Shown here: positions 52,045-60,140 of the stretch, piece by piece | How the letters are laid out: each line of letters starts with the position of its first letter | Numbering within the stretch: position 1 is the first letter of the stretch | Assembly (NCBI RefSeq): GCF_022669055.1 | Contig: NZ_JAJMLW010000003.1 | Coordinates: 248,001-312,000, forward strand | Source of the DNA: Adlercreutzia faecimuris | GTDB lineage: Bacteria > Actinomycetota > Coriobacteriia > Coriobacteriales > Eggerthellaceae | Direction of reading: 5' to 3' | DNA length: 64,000 nt | The notes under the pieces: model-generated | What the model saw: the letters and a program-made list of their open reading frames with translations, nothing else | Told to the model about the DNA's origin: nothing | The model's database searches: none | Made by a program: the position numbers and the translations under genes

Positions 52045-55000
52045 ATGACGAGAGAACTCAAGTCGATGGACGGGAACAACGCCGCGGCGCACGTTTCCTA
52101 CGCTTTCACGGAGGTGGCGGGCATCTACCCCATCACCCCCTCCAGCCCCATGGCCGACTTCGTCGACCAGTGGTCGGCGGCCGGCCGGAAGAACATCTTC
52201 GGCACCGAGGTTCAGGTCTGCGAGATGCAGTCCGAGGCGGGCGCCGCGGGCGCCGTGCACGGCTCGCTCGCCGCGGGCGCGCTGACCACCACCTACACGG
52301 CCTCCCAGGGCCTGCTGCTCATGATCCCCAACATGTACAAGATCGCCGCCGAGCAGCTGCCGAGCGTCTTCCACGTGAGCGCCCGCACCGTGTCGACCCA
52401 CGCCCTCAACATCTTCGGCGACCATTCCGACGTGATGGCCTGCCGCCAGACCGGCTTCGCGATGCTGGCCGAGGGCAACGTCCAGGAGGTCATGGACCTG
52501 TCGGCCGTGGCGCACCTGGCCGCCATCAAGGGCCGCGTGCCGTTCATCAACTTCTTCGACGGCTTCCGCACCTCGCACGAGGTGCAGAAGATCGCCGTGT
52601 GGGACTACGACGACCTGGCCGAGATGTGCGACATGGACGCCGTGCGCGCCTTCCGCGAGCACTCGCTGAACCCGGAGCGCCCGGCCATGCGCGGCTCCCA
52701 TGAGAACGGCGACATCTTCTTCCAGCACCGCGAGGCCTGCAACGGCACCTACGACGCGCTGCCCGCGGTGGTCGAGGAGTACATGGCCAAGGTGAACGAG
52801 AAGCTCGGCACCGACTACCAGCTGTTCAACTACTACGGCGCCCCCGACGCCGACCGCGTGATCGTGGCCATGGGCTCGTTCTGCGACGTGGTGGAGGAGG
52901 TCGTCGACTACCTCAACGCCCAGGGCGAGAAGGTGGGCCTGGTGAAGGTGCGCCTGTACCGCCCCTTCGTCACCGACAAGTTCGTAGCGGCGCTGCCCAA
53001 GACGGCCACTAAGATCGCCGTCATGGACCGCACCAAGGAGCCGGGCTCCATCGGCGAGCCGCTCTACCAGGACGTCATCACGGCGCTCGCCGAGGAGGGC
53101 GTCACCGGGCTCACCGTCACGGGCGGCCGCTACGGCCTGGGCTCGAAGGACACCCCGCCGTCCTCGGTGTTCGCCATCTACGAGGAGCTCAAGAAGGACG
53201 CGCCGCGCCGCGAGTTCACCATCGGCATCGTCGACGACGTAACGGGGCTGTCGCTGCCCGAGCTTCCCGCCCCCAACACCGCCGCCCCCGGCACCATCGA
53301 GTGCAAGTTCTGGGGCCTCGGCGGCGATGGCACCGTGGGCGCGAACAAGAACTCCATCAAGATCATCGGCGACCACACCGACAAGTACGTCCAGGCCTAC
53401 TTCCAGTACGACTCGAAGAAGACCGGCGGCGTGACCATCAGCCACCTGCGCTTCGGCGATGAGCCCATCCGCAGCCCCTACTACGTGAACAAGGCCGACT
53501 TCGTGGCCTGCCACAACCCGTCCTACGTGACCAAGGGCTTCCGCATGGTGCAGGACGTCAAGCCCGGCGGCATCTTCCTGGTCAACTGCCAGTGGACGCC
53601 CGAGGAGCTCGACCAGCACCTCGACGCGGCCACCAAGCGCTACATCGCCGAGAACGGCATCCAGCTCTACGTCATCAACGCCATCGACCTGGCGGCCGAG
53701 ATCGGCATGGGCAAGCGCACCAACACCATCCTGCAGTCGGCCTTCTTCGCGCTGGCCGGCGTCATGCCCCAGGACGAGGCCATCCAGTACATGAAGGACG
53801 CCGCCACCAAGTCCTACCTCAAGAAGGGCCAGGACGTGGTGGACATGAACCACCGCGCCATCGAGGCGGGCGCCTCGGCGGCCGTGCGCGTGGAGGTGCC
53901 GGCCGCGTGGGCCGACGCCACGGACGCGGTCATCGCGCCCGAGATCGCCGGCGAGCCCGGCCTCGTGCGCATGGTGTCCGACATCATGGAGCCGGTGGCC
54001 CGCATGGAGGGCGACTCGCTGCCCGTGTCGGTGTTCATGGACCACGCCGACGGCCAGTTCCCGCTGGGCGCGTCGGCCTTCGAGAAGCGCGGCGTCGCCG
54101 TGACGGTGCCCACCTGGACGCCGGACACCTGCATCCAGTGCAACCAGTGCGCCTTCGTGTGCCCGCACGCCTGCATCCGCCCCTTCGCCCTCGACGAGGC
54201 CGAGGCGGCCGCGGCGCCGGCGGCCATCAAGCTGGTCGACGCCAAGGGCAAGGCCGCGGCCGGGCTCAAGTACACGCTGGCCATCTCCCCGCTCGACTGC
54301 ATGGGCTGCACGCTGTGCGCGGGCGTGTGCCCGACTGAGTCGCTGGCCATGGTGCCCGCCGAGGGCGAGGCCGGCCAGCAGGCCGTGTTCGACTACTGCG
54401 TCAGCAGCGTGACCGTCAAGGAGGAGCTCACCGGCACGTCGGTGAAGGCGAGCCAGTTCCGCGAGCCTCTGCTCGAGTTCTCCGGCTCGTGCGCCGGCTG
54501 CGCCGAGACCTCCTACGCGCGCCTGGTCACCCAGCTGTTCGGCGACCGCATGTACATCGCCAACGCCACGGGCTGCAGCTCCATTTGGGGCGGCCCGGCG
54601 GCCACCTCTCCCTACGCCGTCAACAAGGACGGCCACGGCCCGGCCTGGTCCAACTCGCTGTTCGAGGACAACGCCGAGCACGGCCTGGGCATGCTCCTGG
54701 GCTACGAGGCCGTCCAGGAGAAGGTGCTCGCCGACACCGAGGCGCTGCTCGCCGCCGACGCCGACGAGGCGCTGGCCGCGGCCGCCGCGGCCTGGAAGGA
54801 CGCGCGCCTCGACGCCGAGGCGTCCAAGCAGGCCGCTGCCGCCTACATCGCCGAGCTGGAGCGCGTGAGCGCCGCCGGCGGCGAGGCGGGCGCGCTGGCC
54901 GACGCCGTGCTCGAGAACCGCGCCTACCTCACCAAGAAGTCGGTGTGGATCTTCGGCGGCGACGGCTGGGCCTACGACATCGGCTACGGCGGGCTCGACC

Positions 55001-55590
55001 ACGTGCTCGCCTCCGGCAAGGACGTGAACGTGTTCGTCTTCGACACCGAGGTGTACTCCAACACCGGCGGCCAGGCCTCCAAGGCGTCCAACCTCGGCCA
55101 GGTGGCGCAGTTCGCCGCGTCGGGCAAGGACATCAAGAAGAAGAGCCTGGCGGAGCTGGCCATGGGCTACGGCTACGTCTACGTGGCCCAGGTGGCCATG
55201 GGCGCCAACCAGGCCCAGACCATGAAGGCCATCACCGAGGCCGAGGCCTACCCGGGCCCCTCGCTCATCATCGGCTACAGCCCGTGCGAGATGCACTCCA
55301 TCAAGGGCGGCATGGGCCAGTGCCAAAGCGAGATGAAGCGCGCCGTGGAGTGCGGCTACTGGAACCTGCTGCGCTACAACCCGGCCGCGCCCGAGGGCAA
55401 GAAGTTCACGCTCGACTCCAAGGAGCCGGCGGGCGGCTACCGCGACTTCCTCATGAACGAGGCGCGCTACAGCCGCCTCACCCGCGAGTTCCCCGAGCGG
55501 GCCGAGGAGCTGTTCGAGGCCAACGAGCAGGCCGCCATGGCCCGCTACGACCACCTGGTCAAGCTGAAGGCCATGTACGCCGACGCGTAA
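52045..55590 (+). CDS. nifJ: Pyruvate:ferredoxin (flavodoxin) oxidoreductase, 1181 aa
   Basis: Single-chain PFOR with all domains in order: pyrimidine-binding domain I (AGIYPITPSSPMADFVDQWS), domain II-III, a ferredoxin insert with two [4Fe-4S] motifs (CIQCNQCAFVCPHAC at about 694-708 and CMGCTLCAGVCPTE at about 752-765), and the C-terminal TPP domain with CAGCAETSY, FGGDGWAYDIGYGG and NTGGQASK. Converts pyruvate and CoA to acetyl-CoA, CO2 and reduced ferredoxin, the central low-potential electron source of an anaerobe, which could supply the Mo enzymes. SD aggagaggaag. Full length. Confidence 0.97.
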   Translation: MTRELKSMDGNNAAAHVSYAFTEVAGIYPITPSSPMADFVDQWSAAGRKNIFGTEVQVCEMQSEAGAAGAVHGSLAAGALTTTYTASQGLLLMIPNMYKIAAEQLPSVFHVSARTVSTHALNIFGDHSDVMACRQTGFAMLAEGNVQEVMDLSAVAHLAAIKGRVPFINFFDGFRTSHEVQKIAVWDYDDLAEMCDMDAVRAFREHSLNPERPAMRGSHENGDIFFQHREACNGTYDALPAVVEEYMAKVNEKLGTDYQLFNYYGAPDADRVIVAMGSFCDVVEEVVDYLNAQGEKVGLVKVRLYRPFVTDKFVAALPKTATKIAVMDRTKEPGSIGEPLYQDVITALAEEGVTGLTVTGGRYGLGSKDTPPSSVFAIYEELKKDAPRREFTIGIVDDVTGLSLPELPAPNTAAPGTIECKFWGLGGDGTVGANKNSIKIIGDHTDKYVQAYFQYDSKKTGGVTISHLRFGDEPIRSPYYVNKADFVACHNPSYVTKGFRMVQDVKPGGIFLVNCQWTPEELDQHLDAATKRYIAENGIQLYVINAIDLAAEIGMGKRTNTILQSAFFALAGVMPQDEAIQYMKDAATKSYLKKGQDVVDMNHRAIEAGASAAVRVEVPAAWADATDAVIAPEIAGEPGLVRMVSDIMEPVARMEGDSLPVSVFMDHADGQFPLGASAFEKRGVAVTVPTWTPDTCIQCNQCAFVCPHACIRPFALDEAEAAAAPAAIKLVDAKGKAAAGLKYTLAISPLDCMGCTLCAGVCPTESLAMVPAEGEAGQQAVFDYCVSSVTVKEELTGTSVKASQFREPLLEFSGSCAGCAETSYARLVTQLFGDRMYIANATGCSSIWGGPAATSPYAVNKDGHGPAWSNSLFEDNAEHGLGMLLGYEAVQEKVLADTEALLAADADEALAAAAAAWKDARLDAEASKQAAAAYIAELERVSAAGGEAGALADAVLENRAYLTKKSVWIFGGDGWAYDIGYGGLDHVLASGKDVNVFVFDTEVYSNTGGQASKASNLGQVAQFAASGKDIKKKSLAELAMGYGYVYVAQVAMGANQAQTMKAITEAEAYPGPSLIIGYSPCEMHSIKGGMGQCQSEMKRAVECGYWNLLRYNPAAPEGKKFTLDSKEPAGGYRDFLMNEARYSRLTREFPERAEELFEANEQAAMARYDHLVKLKAMYADA

Positions 55591-55616
55591 GCCCCGGCAG
55601 ACAGGCACGTGAGAGA

Positions 55617-55644
55617 GGGAGGCCCCGCGGGGCCTCCCTTTTTT
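55617..55644 (+). terminator. Rho-independent terminator of nifJ
   Basis: Perfect 22-bp palindrome GGGAGGCCCCG/CGGGGCCTCCC followed by TTTTTT, 26 nt after the stop. The clearest intrinsic terminator in the window. The following 130 bp to asnB hold no gene. Confidence 0.9.
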
Positions 55645-55780
55645 GCGCGGGTGTTCCGGGGGCCTCCGCGGAGTACTCGTCTTTCCCCTCCTCGGAAGCG
55701 CGCCGATGGCGTGCGCGCCGTGACGGCCGCCGCGCGCACCTGGCAGCCATGCGCCCCGCGACGAGCCCCCCTTCGCGTCC

Positions 55781-57622
55781 TTATCGCCTGACGAAGAACT
55801 CCTCGTACCAGGTGACGAGGCAGTAGGCCGCCCAGATCTTGCGCATGTTCGACCGCCGCCCCTCCCGGTGCTCGTCCAGGAGCCGGGCGAGCGCGCCCAC
55901 GTTGAAGAAGCGCGCCGCCTCGGGGCCGGCCAGCTTCTCGCGCACCATCGTGTGCCACGGCTCCTCGCGCAGCCACTGGGCGAGCGGGGTGACGAAGCCG
56001 ATCTTGGGCATCTGGGCCGTCTTGGCCGGCAGGACGGCGGCGGCCGCCCGGCGCAGGGCCGGCTTGGTCTGGTCGCGGGTGACGCGCTCGCGCGTGGGCA
56101 GCCGCAGGGCCTCGGCCATCACCACGCGGTCGAGGAAGGGCACGCGCAGCTCGAGCGAGGCCGCCATCGACATCTTGTCCGCCTTCTGGAGGATGTCGCA
56201 CGGCAGCCACGTGCGCAGGTCGACCTGCTGCATGGCCGTGGGCTCGTCGAGCCCGGACGCCGCGGCGAAGGCGTCGGCCGTCCACCACGCGGGCGGCGGG
56301 CAGTCCACGGGCCCGCGCAGGTAGCTCCCGCATTCCGCGAAGGAGAACACGTACTCGTTGCGGACGTAGCGCACGGGCAGCTCGTGGCGCCCGCGCATGA
56401 GAAAGCGACGCCCGTGGAAGGGTGGCAGCGCCTCGGCCGCGTCGCCGGCCAGCCGCCGCAGGGGCGCGGGCACGCGCATCCAGGGCGCGAAGGCGAGGCC
56501 CTCCTGGTACCAGCCGTAGCCGCCGAACAGCTCGTCGGCGCCCTCGCCGGACATGACCACCTTCACGTCGCGCGCGGCCAGCCGGCACAGGTGGTAGAGC
56601 GGCACGGCCGAGGGGTTGGGCAGCGGCTCGTCCATGTGGTACTGCACGGCCGGCACCGACGCGAAGAACTCCGCCGGGCCGAGCGTGGCCGCCGTGTTGC
56701 GCAGGCCGAGCGCGCCGGCCAGCTCCGAGGCGGCGGCGAGCTCGGAGTAGCGCTCCTCGCCGTAGCCGATGGAGAACGTGCGCGCGTCCATGAGGCGGGA
56801 GGCCTCGGCGGCCACCAGGCTCGAGTCCACGCCGGCCGACAGGAAGCAGCCCACCTCCACGTCGGCCGTCGCGTGGGCGGCCACCGAGTCGCGCACCGCC
56901 GCGCCGATGCGCGCGGCCGCCTCCGCGCCGCCGGCGCCGTCGTCGGGCGCGAAGGCGAAGTCGTGCCAGCGGCGCACCTCGACGGCGCCGTCGCGCCAGG
57001 TGAGCGCGCAGCCCGGCTCGAGCCGGCGCACGCCGGCGAAGAGGGTCTGGTCGCCGGGGACGTACTCGAAGCACAGGTAGGCCGGCAGCAGGCGCTCGTC
57101 CAGGCGCCTATCGAAGGCGGGGTGGGGCAGGAGCGCCTTCACCTCCGAGGCGAAGAGCAGCGTCTCGCCGGCGCGGTACCAGTAGAGCGGCTTGATGCCC
57201 AGCGCGTCGCGGGCCAGGAACAGCTCGCGGCGCGGCCGGTCGTAGACGGCCAGCGCGAACATGCCGCGCAGGCGGCCGAGCATCCCCGGCCCCCACTCCT
57301 CCCAGCCGTGGAGCAGCACCTCGGTGTCGCTCCGGGTGCGGAAGCGGTGCCCGGCGCGCTCGAGGACGGCGCGCAGCTCGCGGTGGTTGTAGACCTCGCC
57401 GTTGAGGCAGACGGCCAGCCGCCCGTCGGCCGTCTCCATGGGCTGGTCACCGCCGGCCAGGTCGATGATGGCGAGACGGCGGAACCCCAGGGCCACCGCG
57501 TCGTCGACGAGGTAACCCTCCGAGTCGGGGCCCCGGTGCGCGATGGCGTCGGCCATGGCGCGCACGACGGCGGCGCGGTCGTAGCCGCGCTCGGGCGAGG
57601 CGAAGCCTACGAAGCCGCACAT
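55781..57622 (-). CDS. asnB: Asparagine synthase (glutamine-hydrolysing), 613 aa
   Basis: ATG 57622 gives MCGFVGF with the nucleophilic Cys2 of class II amidotransferases; SD gaagggagg. Glutaminase motifs RRLAIIDLAGGDQPM and LNGEVYN; synthetase P-loop LSAGVDSS, and SGEGADELFGGYGWY. It overlaps the racemase gene by 16 nt. In the company of a D-Asp ligase and an aspartate racemase it may act like AsnH, amidating D-aspartate in cell-wall precursors rather than making free L-Asn. The sequence alone does not settle this. Confidence 0.92.
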   Translation of the reverse strand: MCGFVGFASPERGYDRAAVVRAMADAIAHRGPDSEGYLVDDAVALGFRRLAIIDLAGGDQPMETADGRLAVCLNGEVYNHRELRAVLERAGHRFRTRSDTEVLLHGWEEWGPGMLGRLRGMFALAVYDRPRRELFLARDALGIKPLYWYRAGETLLFASEVKALLPHPAFDRRLDERLLPAYLCFEYVPGDQTLFAGVRRLEPGCALTWRDGAVEVRRWHDFAFAPDDGAGGAEAAARIGAAVRDSVAAHATADVEVGCFLSAGVDSSLVAAEASRLMDARTFSIGYGEERYSELAAASELAGALGLRNTAATLGPAEFFASVPAVQYHMDEPLPNPSAVPLYHLCRLAARDVKVVMSGEGADELFGGYGWYQEGLAFAPWMRVPAPLRRLAGDAAEALPPFHGRRFLMRGRHELPVRYVRNEYVFSFAECGSYLRGPVDCPPPAWWTADAFAAASGLDEPTAMQQVDLRTWLPCDILQKADKMSMAASLELRVPFLDRVVMAEALRLPTRERVTRDQTKPALRRAAAAVLPAKTAQMPKIGFVTPLAQWLREEPWHTMVREKLAGPEAARFFNVGALARLLDEHREGRRSNMRKIWAAYCLVTWYEEFFVRR

Positions 57623-58461
57623 GGCGCCTCCCTTCCGGCCATGCGGCGAGAGGCGGGGGCCCGGCGGGCGCGCTCGCGACGGGCGTCGGGCCGCGCGGCG
57701 GCCGCCGGGGCGGGAGCGGCCCCGGCCGGGGCGGCGACGGGAGGGAGGGCCGCCGCCCCGGCGCGCGTGCGGCAGCCCGCCGCCTCGATGACGCGGTCGG
57801 CCAGCACGGCCAGGGCGTCCACGACGGGCACGGGCAGCGCCGCGCCCGCGGCGGGCAGGTCGCATGACAGCTCGGTGCAGCCGAGCAGCACGCCGTCGCA
57901 GCCGCGGGCCGCCATCGTGCCGCACAGGTACGCGACGGCGCACGGGTCCAGGGCGCGCCCGGCCTTCGCCTCGTCGTAGATGAGGGCGGTGACGCGGGCC
58001 TGGAGCGCCTCGTCGGGGTAGGCGCACCCGATGCCGCGGGCCGCAAGCGCGCGCTCGTAGAGGCCGCAGGCCACGGTGCCCGCGGTGGCCAGCACGCCCA
58101 CCTGGCGCAGGCCGGCCCCGCGGCAGGCGTCGGCGGCCGCGTCGACCATGGACACGAGCGGGACGCCCGCGGCGCGCCGGATGTCGTCGGCGAAGGCGTG
58201 GGCCGTGTTGCAGGGCATGGCCAGAAGCGCGCAGCCGGCGTCGGCGAGCAGGCGCGCGTCGGCGGCCAGGCGCGGCGCGGGCGAGACGTCCGACGCCCCC
58301 AGCAGGAAGGCGGTGCGGTCGGGAAGGGCCGCGTCGTTCAGCACGAGGGTGCGCACGTGGTCCTGATCGCGCCGGGCGTCGGCGCGGGCCACCAGCAGCG
58401 CGGAGAAGCGGGCCGTGGCCGCCGGCCCCGCGCCGCCGATCACCCCGACGAGCGCGCTCAC
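57607..58461 (-). CDS. Aspartate/glutamate racemase family protein, 284 aa
   Basis: GTG 58461 overlaps the ligase stop by 4 nt (GTGA). Both catalytic cysteines of the family are present: MPCNTAHAF (about residue 84) and LLGCTELSC (about residue 190), with VIGGAGPAATARF at the N-terminus. The last about 55 residues are an Ala/Arg/Pro-rich tail. Aspartate racemase is the likely activity, giving D-Asp for the upstream ligase; amino acid choice is inferred from context. Confidence 0.88.
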   Translation of the reverse strand: MSALVGVIGGAGPAATARFSALLVARADARRDQDHVRTLVLNDAALPDRTAFLLGASDVSPAPRLAADARLLADAGCALLAMPCNTAHAFADDIRRAAGVPLVSMVDAAADACRGAGLRQVGVLATAGTVACGLYERALAARGIGCAYPDEALQARVTALIYDEAKAGRALDPCAVAYLCGTMAARGCDGVLLGCTELSCDLPAAGAALPVPVVDALAVLADRVIEAAGCRTRAGAAALPPVAAPAGAAPAPAAAARPDARRERARRAPASRRMAGREAPCAAS

Positions 58462-59867
58462 GGCCGCACCGCCGCGGCGGCCGCGTCGCCCGGGGCGGGG
58501 GAGGGCCCCGCCGTGCGGGGGAGGCGCGGCGGCGCGGCGGCGTCGCACGGGGCGCCGGCCAGGGCCGCGGCGGCGAGCCCCCGGGTCCCCGGGGCTCGCA
58601 GCTGGGCGCGCTGCTCGCGGCGGGCGGCGCGGAAGGCCCGCCGCGCGCGCATCCGCTGGGCGAGCGGGCAGAGCCTGCGGGCGAGCCTGCGCTCGGCGGG
58701 GTTGTCGACGGGGTCGCACGCGCGCCCCTCCGCCCAGGCGCGGCGCACCTCGTCGCGCAGCTTGGGGTCGCGCACCCAGCCCAGCACCACGTCGCGCGGC
58801 GCCACGGAGAAGAGCGCCCCCGGCTCGGCCACGGTCACGCCCGTGGGCAGCGCGTCGGCGTCGCGCATCCCCTCCACGAGCCAGCGGGCCACGTTCTGGC
58901 CGGCGGCGGTGACGTAGTGGCTGCTGCGCCCGAGCCGCGCGTTCAGCTCGAGGAACCGGTGCGACCCGTCGCGCGGGTCCACCTTGACGTCGAAGTTGGC
59001 GAACCCCGTGTAGCCCACCGACTCTAGGAGGCGCCGCGCGTCGGCCATGACGGCCTCGTCGACGCGGCCGAGGATGGCCACGGGGTTGCCCACGGCCAGG
59101 GGGTGCTTGTCCTCCAGGAGTGTCTGGCCGAGGGCCATCATCCGCACCTTCCCCGTGCGGTCGCTGTAGGTGGTGAGGACGCGCATCTGCGTGTCGTCGC
59201 CGGGGATGAGCTCTTGCAGCAGCACCTTGCCGTCGTAGCCGCCGGCCCGCAGGGCGCCGAGCGCCTTATCGAGGGCCGCGCGGTCGTCGAGGAAGAACAC
59301 CTTGCGCTTGCCGGGGAACTGGGCGTAGTGGTAGTCCGCCGAGGACGCCGCCTTCGCCACCAGGGGGAACGTGAGCGGCAGCCCGTCGAGGCCGGCCGGG
59401 TCGGCCGGGTCGTAGACGGCGGTGCGCGGGCAGGGGACGCCGGCCTCGGCGCACAGCGCCAGGAAGCGGTCCTTCCGCGTCAGGCGGTCGAGCAGCTCGA
59501 GCGGCACGTAGGGGATGGCGTAGGACGCCGCCAGCTCGTCGCGGTGCTCGGCGATGAGGCGCACGTACCAGTCGCCGCAGGCGAGCAGCATGAGCGGCGC
59601 GGGCGCGTGCTCCTCGGCGACGGCGGCGAGGGCGGCCAGGAAGACCGGCTCGCTCTCCAGCCGCTCGACGACGCGGTTCTCCAGGATGGAGGAGCCGCCG
59701 ATCAGGTGGGTGCGCGACTGGCTCAGGACGAGCGGGCGCGTGCCGTAGGCCTCGTTGAAGGCGCGGGCCAGGCTGTAGGCGCCGATGTCGCCGCCCAGGA
59801 TGACGGGAAGGACGCCCGCGGCGCCGGCATCGGCCGCGGCGCGGGGACGCGTGCGGTTGTCGTTCAT
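58458..59867 (-). CDS. D-aspartate ligase-like ATP-grasp protein, 469 aa
   Basis: ATP-grasp carboxylate-amine ligase. VILGGDIGAYSLARAFNEAYG at the N-terminus, ELIPGDDTQMRVLTTYSD, LGQTLLEDKHP and YTGFANFDVKVDPRDG with FLELNARLGRSS closely resemble the D-Asp ligase (Aslfm) type that attaches D-Asp to the Lys side chain of UDP-MurNAc-pentapeptide. The racemase and the Asn synthase follow with overlaps. ATG 59867 has SD gaggagg. About 95 C-terminal residues are a low-complexity Ala/Arg extension beyond the family's normal end. The upstream region 59868-59998 holds the inverted repeat CCTTAA/TTAAGG (59952-59969). Confidence 0.85.
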   Translation of the reverse strand: MNDNRTRPRAAADAGAAGVLPVILGGDIGAYSLARAFNEAYGTRPLVLSQSRTHLIGGSSILENRVVERLESEPVFLAALAAVAEEHAPAPLMLLACGDWYVRLIAEHRDELAASYAIPYVPLELLDRLTRKDRFLALCAEAGVPCPRTAVYDPADPAGLDGLPLTFPLVAKAASSADYHYAQFPGKRKVFFLDDRAALDKALGALRAGGYDGKVLLQELIPGDDTQMRVLTTYSDRTGKVRMMALGQTLLEDKHPLAVGNPVAILGRVDEAVMADARRLLESVGYTGFANFDVKVDPRDGSHRFLELNARLGRSSHYVTAAGQNVARWLVEGMRDADALPTGVTVAEPGALFSVAPRDVVLGWVRDPKLRDEVRRAWAEGRACDPVDNPAERRLARRLCPLAQRMRARRAFRAARREQRAQLRAPGTRGLAAAALAGAPCDAAAPPRLPRTAGPSPAPGDAAAAAVRP

Positions 59868-59998
59868 GGGATCCTCCTCTGATCTGGGACGATCCTACCT
59901 TCGACGCCGCTTAACCTTCCCATAGCAAATGCTGATGAATCCCTTAACGCCCCTTAACTTTCATTAAGGCCCCGCCGGCGCGCGCCCCGCATCGGGGG

Positions 59999-60130
59999 TT
60001 TCTGGCCGGAATCGGCATGAATTCCGCATTCGGGGCGCCGGATTCCGCGGATGTGGCCGGAATCGCCGTGAATTCCGCAGCGGTTTCGCGCCAGGCTGTG
60101 GAATTCGCGGTGATTCCGGCCAGAAAACGG
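59999..60130. repeat. Palindromic element with three related 29-bp units
   Basis: Units near TTTCTGGCCGGAATC...GAATTCCGC occur at about 59999-60027 (+) and 60053-60081 (+) and inverted at about 60098-60126. Outer copies can pair over the whole element. It lies directly after the LuxR stop codon on the minus strand and holds no gene. It resembles 5683-5872 in multi-copy arrangement and shares the end motif CCAGAAA. Confidence 0.7.
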
Positions 60131-60140
60131 GGTTTCGCCC

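Noticed and set aside
51760-55608. 1282-codon minus-strand open frame opposite nifJ
   Set aside because: nifJ has complete domains and motifs on the plus strand; the antisense frame has no recognisable domain.
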